From positions 1-64,000 of the forward strand of contig CALUFN010000081.1 of the NCBI GenBank assembly GCA_944319945.1: a DNA stretch of 64,000 nucleotides, written 5' to 3'. This stretch comes from an uncultured Prevotella sp. (GTDB taxonomy: Bacteria; Bacteroidota; Bacteroidia; Bacteroidales; Bacteroidaceae). Positions 43,077 to 50,103 of this stretch are shown one piece after another (position 1 is the stretch's first letter; each line of letters opens with the position of its first letter). The translations under genes and the position numbers were made by a program. The notes under the pieces are model-generated. The model did no database searches and was not told the origin of the DNA. It saw only the letters and a list, made by a program, of their open reading frames with translations.

Positions 43077-43826
43077 TTATTCCCCTCCGTAGGCGCCGGT
43101 GCTTTCCGTGTACCCTCTCAATAGGTTTACGTCACGCTTTATGCTGTATTCCCTGCCGTCGGCTCCGCGCGCCTTCACTACTACGAAATACACTCCTTGT
43201 GCCACTTCCTTGCCTTTGAACGTGCCGTCCCAGCCTCCGTCGATGTCGTCCCACTCATACAGTTTATGCCCCCAGCGGTTGAATATGGCGGCATGAAACT
43301 CTACGATGGATTGGTGGTTGCTTTTAGCTTGGTATATGTCGTTTATACCGTCGCCGTTGGGCGAGAATGCGTTTGGCATCTCCAACCTGCTCTCGCTTAT
43401 GCTTACGCGTAGCGCGCCGCCCATCTCGTCCCAATATTCCTGGGCGTAAGTTATGGTGTCGCCCGGAGCGGTGAATGTGGCGTAGAGCACTATGCTGTGC
43501 GTGCCAGCCTGGGTAAACGTGTATTCGGTGTCTTGTTCGTAGCGTATCAGGTAAGGCTCGGTCGCGTTGTCAAGCGTGAAGCGCCACTCATAGGTGGCCG
43601 TGTATCCGTCGGTATTTTCCGGGTTTGCCTCGAATCTGCCGGTCAGGGGCGCATTGCCCGAATAGTCGGTGCTTTCTTCCTCGCCGCCGTCTTCGGTAAC
43701 ATACGTGGCCGTAGGATTTATGGTCGGAACATTGTCGTACTGACCGGCCCCGGTAGCCTGCATTGCCGTCAGCCAAGCGGCTGCGGCGGTTAGCATGAAT
43801 GTAGTTCTCATTGTGATTAAATGCAT
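43077..43826 (-). CDS. Small type IX secretion cargo-like protein (type B sorting domain)
   Basis: A protein of 249 residues (244 if the start is ATG 43811, which gives a better signal peptide, MRTTFMLTAAAAWLTAMQA, and a workable leader after the -7 box at 43834). The middle part (about 50-150) is beta-rich and PKD-like (GYTATYEWRFTLD, TFTQAGTHSIVLYATF). Residues about 160-240 form a gliding-motility-associated C-terminal domain: PNAFSPNGDGINDIYQ, FNRWGHKLYEWDDIDGGWDG and GVYFVVVKARGADG. That domain sends proteins out through the type IX secretion system. The protein is almost all sorting domain plus one small domain, much smaller than typical cargo. Its function is unknown. Confidence 0.82.
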   Translation of the reverse strand: MHLITMRTTFMLTAAAAWLTAMQATGAGQYDNVPTINPTATYVTEDGGEEESTDYSGNAPLTGRFEANPENTDGYTATYEWRFTLDNATEPYLIRYEQDTEYTFTQAGTHSIVLYATFTAPGDTITYAQEYWDEMGGALRVSISESRLEMPNAFSPNGDGINDIYQAKSNHQSIVEFHAAIFNRWGHKLYEWDDIDGGWDGTFKGKEVAQGVYFVVVKARGADGREYSIKRDVNLLRGYTESTGAYGGE

Positions 43827-43833
43827 GACGTTG

Positions 43834-43841
43834 CAAAATTA
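43834..43841 (-). promoter_or_regulatory. -7 box of the type IX cargo-like gene
   Basis: TAATTTTG on the minus strand matches TAnnTTTG. Transcription would begin about 43830, which favours ATG 43811 as the translation start. Confidence 0.5.
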
Positions 43842-44224
43842 CGTAATTAACTTGACTTACGGTCCCTTTTCACCTTTTTTATTATAATGTCGGTGTCCCG
43901 TTGCCGTATAGTCGGGCGTTATGCGTTAAGACTTGGCGTGATGTGTCTTCGCCGACAATTTGAAAGCAGTTTTCAGCATCAGGGCATGATAATATTAAAC
44001 GTGGCTTTTTGCGTGCCAAAAGGTCACGTATAGCATCATGAAAGGCCACGTTTTACAAGCCGATTTGCCATGTTTTAAATCGTAACGGAATAAGCCTGTA
44101 AAAATAAGAAATGAAACAATCTGATGCATGCCAGGCCTACCAAGTGTCGTCGTTGCCGTGTGTTTACCGACCGTCAGGCCTCAGCTCGGCGGTGAAAATA
44201 AAAACTCGTTTCCGCCGCTTTTAT
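43842..44224. other. Non-coding stretch with AAAGGCC-type repeats
   Basis: About 380 bases with no credible gene. Around 44004-44056 it contains GTGGCTTTTTGCG, CCAAAAGGTCACG and GAAAGGCCACGTTTTAC, related to the non-coding DNA at 9.5, 19.1 and 54.9 kb. No tRNA or clear regulator site is visible apart from the promoter that follows. Confidence 0.5.
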
Positions 44225-44255
44225 TTTGAGTTACGCCCGATATGTATTATCTTTG
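44225..44255 (+). promoter_or_regulatory. Promoter of the LysM protein gene
   Basis: TTTG (44225-44228), 19 bp, then TATCTTTG (44248-44255): a full consensus, 31 bases before the ATG at 44287. Confidence 0.7.
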
Positions 44256-44286
44256 CAGGCAATATAATAGCGAAATATCAACCGAC

Positions 44287-45609
44287 ATGAAACACATATT
44301 TTACAAATGCCTGCTGGTCTTGGCGCTCGCAGCCGTAAGCATCTGCGGCATGGCGCAAGGCAAGAAATGGCAGGAAATGCACAAAGTGGAAAAGGGGGAG
44401 ACTCTCTTCGGTATAGCACGCGAGCACGGCGTATCAGTAGACGAGCTGGTAAAGGCCAATCCTGACATGGACGCTCCCGGTTACCAACTGAAAACAGGCG
44501 ACTACGTATTCATTCCGTTCCCGGCGGCAGGCTCTCGTGCCGCCGCAGCCCCAGCCGACGGAGCACTGAAGGTGGGCGTGGTGTTGCCGCTTCACGACGT
44601 TGACGGCGACGGCCGCCGCATGGTGGAGTATTACCGAGGGCTGCTCATGGCTTGCGAGGATCTTAAGAGCGAAGGCTTCTCTATAGACGTAAGGGCATGG
44701 AACGTGCCTGTGGATGCCGACATTTACCGGACTCTGGTGAAAGACGGCATGGCCGACCGCGACATCATCTTCGGCCCGCTGTATTCCAAACAGGTGAAGC
44801 CGTTGTCTTTCTTCGTCAAGGACAACGGCATCAGGCTTGTCATACCGTTTTCCATAACGGGCGACGACGTAGACGGCAACCCTAACATTTTCCAGGTGTA
44901 TCAGTCGCCCGAGGATTTCTACGGGCGTGTGGCCGACCACTTCGCTTACAGGTTTCGCGATTATAACGTTGTCGTCATAGACTGCAACGACAAGACCAGT
45001 GATAAGGGGGTCTTTACGTTTACGCTGCGCAAGAAGCTGGAAGACAAGGGCGTTTCGTGCAATGTTACCAACATAAGTTCGAGCAGCGGCGTGTTTGCGC
45101 GTGCGTTCAGCGCGACCAAGCCCAACATGGTGGTGCTCAACACGGGGCGTTCGCCCGAGCTTGGCACCGTGCTCAACATGCTCGACGCACTCACCGGCGA
45201 GCATCCGTCGTTAAAGGTGTCGCTGTTCGGCTATACCGAATGGCTTATGTACGTCAGCAGCGAGCAGGATCGCTTCTTCAAGTACGATACTTACGTCCCT
45301 TCTTATTTCTATTATAACACTTATTCGAGCAAGGTGGGCGAGTTTGAGCGCAGGTACCGAAGGGAATTCAACTGTGACATGATGGACTACCTGCCGCGCT
45401 TCGCCCTGACGGGATACGACCACGGCATGTTCTTCCTAAAGGGGATGGGGCGGCAAGGTAAGGCCTTCGACGGGTCGTTAGAGGACGCCCGTGCCTTGCA
45501 GACGCGGCTGCGTTTCGTCAAGACCGGTAACGGCGGCGGATACCGCAACGAGAGCATTCTGTTCGTGCATTACAACCGCGACAAGTCGATATCCGTAATT
45601 AATTTCTAA
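44287..45609 (+). CDS. LysM plus periplasmic-binding-fold protein
   Basis: A 440-residue exported protein. The signal peptide is MKHIFYKCLLVLALAAVSICGMA. One LysM domain (about 28-75: HKVEKGETLFGIAREHGVSVDELVKANP, LKTGDYVFIP) binds peptidoglycan. An Ala-rich linker leads to a type I periplasmic-binding fold (about 95-440: LKVGVVLPLHD, YYRGLLMACEDLKSEGFSIDVRAWNV, IIFGPLYSKQV, VIPFSI). There is no transporter next to it, so it is unlikely to be a normal import receptor. A wall-anchored sensor, or an activator like LpoA (which also has this fold), is possible; this is inference. I chose ATG 44287 because it follows the promoter and gives the signal peptide. Confidence 0.82.
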   Translation: MKHIFYKCLLVLALAAVSICGMAQGKKWQEMHKVEKGETLFGIAREHGVSVDELVKANPDMDAPGYQLKTGDYVFIPFPAAGSRAAAAPADGALKVGVVLPLHDVDGDGRRMVEYYRGLLMACEDLKSEGFSIDVRAWNVPVDADIYRTLVKDGMADRDIIFGPLYSKQVKPLSFFVKDNGIRLVIPFSITGDDVDGNPNIFQVYQSPEDFYGRVADHFAYRFRDYNVVVIDCNDKTSDKGVFTFTLRKKLEDKGVSCNVTNISSSSGVFARAFSATKPNMVVLNTGRSPELGTVLNMLDALTGEHPSLKVSLFGYTEWLMYVSSEQDRFFKYDTYVPSYFYYNTYSSKVGEFERRYRREFNCDMMDYLPRFALTGYDHGMFFLKGMGRQGKAFDGSLEDARALQTRLRFVKTGNGGGYRNESILFVHYNRDKSISVINF

Positions 45610-45612
45610 CCG

Positions 45613-46362
45613 ATGCGGCTGATGCGTAAGATATTGATAATGTTGGCCGTAGCTGCGGCAGTGCCCGTCTCGGCGCAGATTGGCGAGTATCGTAACAATC
45701 TTAGCATAGGAGTCAACGGCGGCTACGTGCTCAGCAATGTAGGATTCACGCCGAAGGTAAACCAGACTTTCCACGGCGGAGCTACCGGCGGAGTCTCGTT
45801 CAGGTATGTCTGCGAGAAATACTTCAGCACGATATGCGCCGTGCAGGCCGAGGTGAATTACTCCCAAATCGGTTGGAAGGAAAAGATACTCGACTTACAT
45901 GATGCTCCGGTGATCAACCCCGTGACAGGGCTTCCCGAGGAGTATAGCCGCACGATGAATTACATCCAGATACCCGTGTTCGCCCATTTGGGATGGGGGC
46001 GCGAGGACAAGGGGTTCCAGTTCTTCTTTCAGGCAGGGCCGCAGGTTGGTTTTTGCCTCGGAGAGACCACTCGCATGAATTTCGATTTCGACGAGATGAA
46101 CACCGACGACAGGGTAAACCAGACCGTAGCCCAAGACACTATGGCCGTAGAAAACAAGTTTGATTACGGTATCGCCGCTGGTCTCGGCATCGAATATTCA
46201 CATCCCAAACTGGGCCATTTCCAGCTTGAGGCGCGTTATTATTACGGTCTTGGAAATATTTACGGAGACTCGAAAAAGGATTATTTTGGCAAGTCGAATT
46301 TCAGCAACATAGTGATTAAGCTGACTTATCTGTTTGACGTGATCAGGACTCGTAAGAAGTAA
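45613..46362 (+). CDS. PorT-like outer-membrane beta-barrel protein
   Basis: A 249-residue exported protein. The signal peptide is MRKILIMLAVAAAVPVSAQ, starting at ATG 45622 (45613 gives three more residues). The body shows beta-barrel strands with aromatic ends (NNLSIGVNGGYVLSNVGF, ICAVQAEVNYSQIGW, NYIQIPVFAHLGWG, FQFFFQAGPQVGF, HFQLEARYYYGLGNIY) and ends IVIKLTYLFDV, as in the PorT/OMP_b-brl_2 family. It starts 3 bases after the LysM gene, so the two are one transcript. They may form an outer-membrane/peptidoglycan pair. Whether it is the true T9SS PorT is not established. Confidence 0.78.
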   Translation: MRLMRKILIMLAVAAAVPVSAQIGEYRNNLSIGVNGGYVLSNVGFTPKVNQTFHGGATGGVSFRYVCEKYFSTICAVQAEVNYSQIGWKEKILDLHDAPVINPVTGLPEEYSRTMNYIQIPVFAHLGWGREDKGFQFFFQAGPQVGFCLGETTRMNFDFDEMNTDDRVNQTVAQDTMAVENKFDYGIAAGLGIEYSHPKLGHFQLEARYYYGLGNIYGDSKKDYFGKSNFSNIVIKLTYLFDVIRTRKK

Positions 46363-46380
46363 GCCTTTCGGATGAGATTA

Positions 46381-46429
46381 GCAAGTTGTTTGGCCGGCTG
46401 ATGATAAATCGGCCAAACAACTTGCTTTT
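46381..46429 (+). terminator. Intrinsic terminator after the barrel gene
   Basis: GCAAGTTGTTTGGCCG (46381-46396) and CGGCCAAACAACTTGC (46410-46425) form a perfect 16-bp stem followed by TTTTATG. Confidence 0.9.
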
Positions 46430-46458
46430 ATGTCAAAAGTCTTTGTTTTTTGTGAATA

Positions 46459-46479
46459 TATTTTCCACTTTGGAAAATA
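46459..46479. promoter_or_regulatory. Candidate operator at the transketolase promoter
   Basis: TATTTTCCA, CTT, TGGAAAATA: a perfect palindrome with 9-bp arms and a 3-nt centre. It lies just upstream of the -7 box, between the expected -33 and -7 elements. A repressor bound here would block polymerase. The regulator is unknown. Confidence 0.55.
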
Positions 46480-46484
46480 AACTT

Positions 46485-46492
46485 TATTTTTG
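46485..46492 (+). promoter_or_regulatory. -7 box of the split transketolase genes
   Basis: TATTTTTG matches TAnnTTTG, six bases after the palindrome at 46459-46479 and about 67 bases before the ATG at 46560. No clear TTTG -33 box is present. Confidence 0.5.
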
Positions 46493-46559
46493 CGAATGCT
46501 ATGTAAGCATGGCGACCTTAAAGGAGGAATTTTATTAAAACGAATTACTAACTGAATAT

Positions 46560-47405
46560 ATGGAGAACAAAATGGGCATCGCCGAGCTGACTTTGCGGAG
46601 CGAGGAAATCAGGAAGCGACTGTTGGAAGTGGTCTATAAGGCCAAAGCCGGACACATAGGCGGCGACTTGTCGTCGCTCAACGTGCTTACGGCACTGTAT
46701 TTGCGCATAATGAACGTTGACCCGAAGAACCCGAAGATGGAAGGACGCGACAGGTTCGTGATGAGTAAGGGCCACTGCGTTGAAGCCCTCTATTGCGTGC
46801 TTGAGGCAAAGGGATTCATAACGAAAGAATTAGTTGACACTTACGGGGACTATCTCTCTCCGTTGGCCGGACACCCAACGGTGGAAGTGCCGGGCATAGA
46901 GTTTAACAGCGGTGCCTTAGGCCACGGCCTTTCGATAGGCGTAGGCTGCGCCATCGCGGCTAAAATGGACGGTAAGGCGTATAAGACTTACGTGCTTATG
47001 GGCGACGGTGAACAAGGTGAAGGCTCCATTTACGAGGCAGCCATGGCCGGCAGCAATTACAAGCTCGACAATCTTGTGGCTTTCATCGACCGTAACGGCC
47101 TGCAGATAAGCGACACAACGGAGAATGTGATGAAACTCGAGTCGATATCCGAGCGTTGGCGCGCATTCGGCTGGGACGTGCATGAAGTTGACGGAAACGA
47201 CATGGAGGCGATTGTCAACTGTGTGGAAAACATCGATTATGCTAACGGAAAACCTCACATGGTGGTGCTCCATACGACTAAGGGCTTTCACGTGTCTTAT
47301 ATGGAAAACGTGTTGAAATGGCATCACGGCGTGCCGAGCGAGGAAGAGTACGCACAGGCTATCGACGAAATTTCAAAGAGGATAGAAAGCCTGAGAAATT
47401 CATAA
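46560..47405 (+). CDS. Transketolase, N-terminal (ThDP-binding) subunit
   Basis: A 281-residue subunit holding the pyrophosphate-binding half of a split transketolase. Family blocks are KAGHIGGDLSSLNVLTALYLRIM, GALGHGLSIGVGCAIAAKM, the ThDP motif GDGEQGEGSIYEAAM followed by AFIDRNGLQISD, and VLHTTKGFHVSYMENVLKWH. The other half is the next gene. Split transketolases include normal enzymes and specialised ones such as the apulose-4-phosphate type (AptA/AptB). Expression probably starts at the promoter with the palindrome upstream. Confidence 0.9.
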   Translation: MENKMGIAELTLRSEEIRKRLLEVVYKAKAGHIGGDLSSLNVLTALYLRIMNVDPKNPKMEGRDRFVMSKGHCVEALYCVLEAKGFITKELVDTYGDYLSPLAGHPTVEVPGIEFNSGALGHGLSIGVGCAIAAKMDGKAYKTYVLMGDGEQGEGSIYEAAMAGSNYKLDNLVAFIDRNGLQISDTTENVMKLESISERWRAFGWDVHEVDGNDMEAIVNCVENIDYANGKPHMVVLHTTKGFHVSYMENVLKWHHGVPSEEEYAQAIDEISKRIESLRNS

Positions 47406-47532
47406 TTCCTGAAAACATGATTCATAGCAGTGATGGCTCCGGGCTTTTGCGGACGGGCTGTGCGTTATGAATCGTGGAGGCGGATTATGAGACAAGATTT
47501 TTTATTGTTCAACAAATTATGAATAGTGAATT

Positions 47533-48477
47533 ATGAATTGTGAGATAAAAAGTGTTGCATGCCGTAAGAGCTTTACCGACACGCTGTTGGAGCTGGGCAA
47601 GAAAGATAGGAACATAGTAGCCGTAACAACCGACGCACGCGGCTCCGTCACGTTGACGGATTTCGCCAAGCAGCTGCCTGAACAATTTGTTGAATGCGGC
47701 ATCGCCGAACAAGACGCCGTGGGCATAGCCGCAGGCTTGGCTTCTTGCGGGAAGAAGGTGTTCGTGTGCGGCCCGGCTTGTTTTTATGTCGCACGCAGTT
47801 TGGAGCAGGTCAAGGTAGACGTTGCCTATTCCGGTCAGCCTGTCAAGATACTCGGAGTGAGCGGTGGTGTGGCTTACGGCGCGCTGGGTGCCACCCATCA
47901 CAGCTTGCACGACATCGCCGTGCTGCGCACTTTCCCCGGCATGCAGGTAGTTTTGCCGTGCGACGCACGACAGACCCGCAAACTCGTGGAGCAACTTGTG
48001 GATTATCCTCATCCCGTATATGTAAGAGTTGGGCGTAACGCCGTACCCGACGTTTACGATAATGACGGTTTTGATTACGAGATAGGCAAGTCGATTCAGC
48101 TGCAAGACGGCAACGACCTTACGATAATAGGTACGGGCGAGACTGTTTACCATGCGCTTCAGGCAGGAAAACGCCTTGCCGCCGAGGGCATAAGCACGCG
48201 CGTGATAGACATGCACACGCTTAAGCCTGCTGATACTGACGCAATAATACGTGCGGCAAAAGAGACTGGACGCATACTTACGGTTGAGGAGCATAGCATG
48301 TTCGGAGGACTTGGCGGCATCGTGGCCGAGACCGTAGCACAGAATTGCCCTGTGCCGATGCGCATTCTCGGTATACCGGATGAAAACGCAGTACATGGTA
48401 AGCCGTTGGAAATTTTCCATCATTACAAACTCGATGCCGATGGTGTTTACCTGACGGCGAAAGAGATGGTAAAATGA
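47533..48477 (+). CDS. Transketolase, C-terminal subunit
   Basis: A 314-residue subunit with the pyrimidine-binding and C-terminal transketolase domains: IVAVTTDARGSVTLTDFAKQLPEQFVECGIAEQDAVGIAAGLASCGKK in family order (Glu of FVECGIAEQ activates ThDP), GATHHSLHDIAVLRTFPGM, VYVRVGRN and LTVEEHSMFGGLGGIVAE. It works with the subunit encoded 127 bp upstream. Its start codon lies inside a short AATTATGAAT direct repeat (47515-47524, 47529-47538), so the first four or so residues are repeat-derived. Confidence 0.9.
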   Translation: MNCEIKSVACRKSFTDTLLELGKKDRNIVAVTTDARGSVTLTDFAKQLPEQFVECGIAEQDAVGIAAGLASCGKKVFVCGPACFYVARSLEQVKVDVAYSGQPVKILGVSGGVAYGALGATHHSLHDIAVLRTFPGMQVVLPCDARQTRKLVEQLVDYPHPVYVRVGRNAVPDVYDNDGFDYEIGKSIQLQDGNDLTIIGTGETVYHALQAGKRLAAEGISTRVIDMHTLKPADTDAIIRAAKETGRILTVEEHSMFGGLGGIVAETVAQNCPVPMRILGIPDENAVHGKPLEIFHHYKLDADGVYLTAKEMVK

Positions 48478-48503
48478 ATATTTATAGGAGTATAGTTAAA
48501 GGT

Positions 48504-48552
48504 GGTTATCGCCCGCTGCTTATTAGCTGAGGCAGTGAGCGATAATCGTTTT
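48504..48552 (+). terminator. Hairpin after the transketolase genes
   Basis: GGTTATCGCCCGCTGC (48504-48519) pairs with GCAGTGAGCGATAATC (48532-48547) with a few G-T type pairs, followed by GTTTTTAG. It likely separates, or weakens coupling to, the kinase gene. Confidence 0.65.
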
Positions 48553-48581
48553 TAGCTGTTGACTTAATCACCTGAAACACT

Positions 48582-50063
48582 ATGGATTACATAATTTCTA
48601 TAGACCAAAGCACTTCGGCTACCAAAGCCGTAGTGTTTGACGACCAATGCCGACTGGTATGCCGCAGGAACGTGACGCATAAGCAGTATTATCCGAAGCC
48701 GGGCTGGGTGGAGCATGATGCGGAAGAGATTTATCGCAACATGGTGGAAGCCGTCAGGGAAGTGGTGGATGCCACATGCAGCGACGGAGCTACTTATTCG
48801 TTGGCCATAACCAACCAGCGCGAAACCGTCGTAGTGTGGAACAGATTGACCGGTAAGCCTGTATATAATGCGGTAGTGTGGCAATGTCAGCGTGGCGAAG
48901 AGATTTGCAACGACTTGAAACGCAAGGGATACACTGACTTCATACGGGAGCGCAGCGGACTGATCATAGATCCTTACTTTGCAGCGAGCGGTGCAAAATG
49001 GATACTTGACAATGTGGACGGCGCACGCCAGGCTGCGGAACGCGGCGAGCTTGTAATGGGCACTATGGATACTTGGCTCGTGTGGAAGCTGACGGGCGGC
49101 AAGAGTTTCGTTACTGATTACACCAATGCTTCACGCACATTGTTGTTTAATATTCATACTTTGGATTGGGATGACGACCTGCTTACGCTATTTTCCATTC
49201 CGCGCTGCATGATGGCGAAGCCGTTGCCTTGTGATGCCGTATTCGGGGAAACGACGGTTGAGGGTATCTTTAACGAACCGATAACCATAGCCGGAGTGCT
49301 CGGCGATTCCCACGGGGCTTTGGCCGGTCAGATGTGTTTTGAGCCGGGTATGGGAAAAGCAACTTACGGTACAGGCTCGTCGGTAATGGTGAATATCGGT
49401 GATAAGGCTGTTAAGGCTCCTGAAGGATTGGTTACGTCTGTAGGTTTTGCTGCTCAAGGTAAGGTCTTTTATGCTTTTGAAGGCAACATCCATTGTACGG
49501 GTGCTACGATAAAGTGGATGACAGACAACCTGAAACTGATTGACAATCCGGCAGAGATAGAAGCGTGTGCGACAAGCGTCGATGACAACGGCGGCGTATA
49601 TCTCGTTCCTGCCTTTGCCGGATTAGGTGCTCCGTGGTGGAATCCTCATGCTAAAGCCATGATTTGCGGAATGACTCTCGCAACGGAAAAGGGGCATGTG
49701 TGTCGTGCGGCGCTTGAAGCCATAGCATACCAAATAAAAGATCTTGTTGAGCTGATGACGGTTCATGCCGGTATATCGCTTAAGGAGTTGCGTGTTGACG
49801 GTGGACCTACGAGGAATGGTTTCCTCATGCAGTTCCAGGCAGACATGCTCGGGGCTTGTATCAACCGTTCTGACGTAGAGGAAGCATCGGCTATGGGCGC
49901 TATGGTTATGAACGGGTTGGCACGCAAGGTATGGAAGGATCTTGATGAGGTTGCAGCCACCCGCACGTCTGACAACCGCATATATCCGGCAATGGAAGAG
50001 ACCGAAATGACTAAGCTGTATAAAGGTTGGCAGAAAGCCGTGAGACGGGTTTTGGATAACTAA
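48582..50063 (+). CDS. FGGY carbohydrate kinase, GlpK-like with altered sugar pocket
   Basis: A 493-residue kinase closely resembling glycerol kinase along its whole length (QYYPKPGWVEHD, ITNQRETVVVW, AVVWQCQRG, LIIDPYFAASGAKWIL, TMDTWLVWKLTGG, DYTNASRTLLFNIHTLDWDD, AGLGAPWWNPHAK, LRVDGGPTRNGFLMQFQAD). The E. coli GlpK glycerol contacts Arg83, Glu84, Tyr135 and Asp245 have equivalents (Asp242 here), but Gln246 is Ser243 and Phe270 is Ser267 (GTGSSVM). Loss of the Phe should widen the pocket, so a larger polyol or ketose may be the substrate. It lies next to an isomerase and a transketolase, not to glpF or glpD. It remains possible that it is an ordinary glycerol kinase. Confidence 0.85.
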   Translation: MDYIISIDQSTSATKAVVFDDQCRLVCRRNVTHKQYYPKPGWVEHDAEEIYRNMVEAVREVVDATCSDGATYSLAITNQRETVVVWNRLTGKPVYNAVVWQCQRGEEICNDLKRKGYTDFIRERSGLIIDPYFAASGAKWILDNVDGARQAAERGELVMGTMDTWLVWKLTGGKSFVTDYTNASRTLLFNIHTLDWDDDLLTLFSIPRCMMAKPLPCDAVFGETTVEGIFNEPITIAGVLGDSHGALAGQMCFEPGMGKATYGTGSSVMVNIGDKAVKAPEGLVTSVGFAAQGKVFYAFEGNIHCTGATIKWMTDNLKLIDNPAEIEACATSVDDNGGVYLVPAFAGLGAPWWNPHAKAMICGMTLATEKGHVCRAALEAIAYQIKDLVELMTVHAGISLKELRVDGGPTRNGFLMQFQADMLGACINRSDVEEASAMGAMVMNGLARKVWKDLDEVAATRTSDNRIYPAMEETEMTKLYKGWQKAVRRVLDN

Positions 50064-50103
50064 AAGGTTAATAATTAATGAGATAAAAAGGAGAACAAGA
50101 TTT

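Noticed and set aside
44434..45204. 256-codon open frame antisense to the LysM protein
   Set aside because: Fully inside a well-supported gene. The His/Val-rich translation is typical of reverse-strand shadows.
46509..46538. Nine-codon reading frame (MATLKEEFY) with an AAAGGAGG stretch in the transketolase leader
   Set aside because: Too short to support without expression data. Bacteroidetes make little use of Shine-Dalgarno sites, and the sequence shows no attenuator structure.
47509..48423. 304-codon open frame antisense to the second transketolase subunit
   Set aside because: It mirrors a clear transketolase domain on the plus strand, and its own translation shows no domain or signal.
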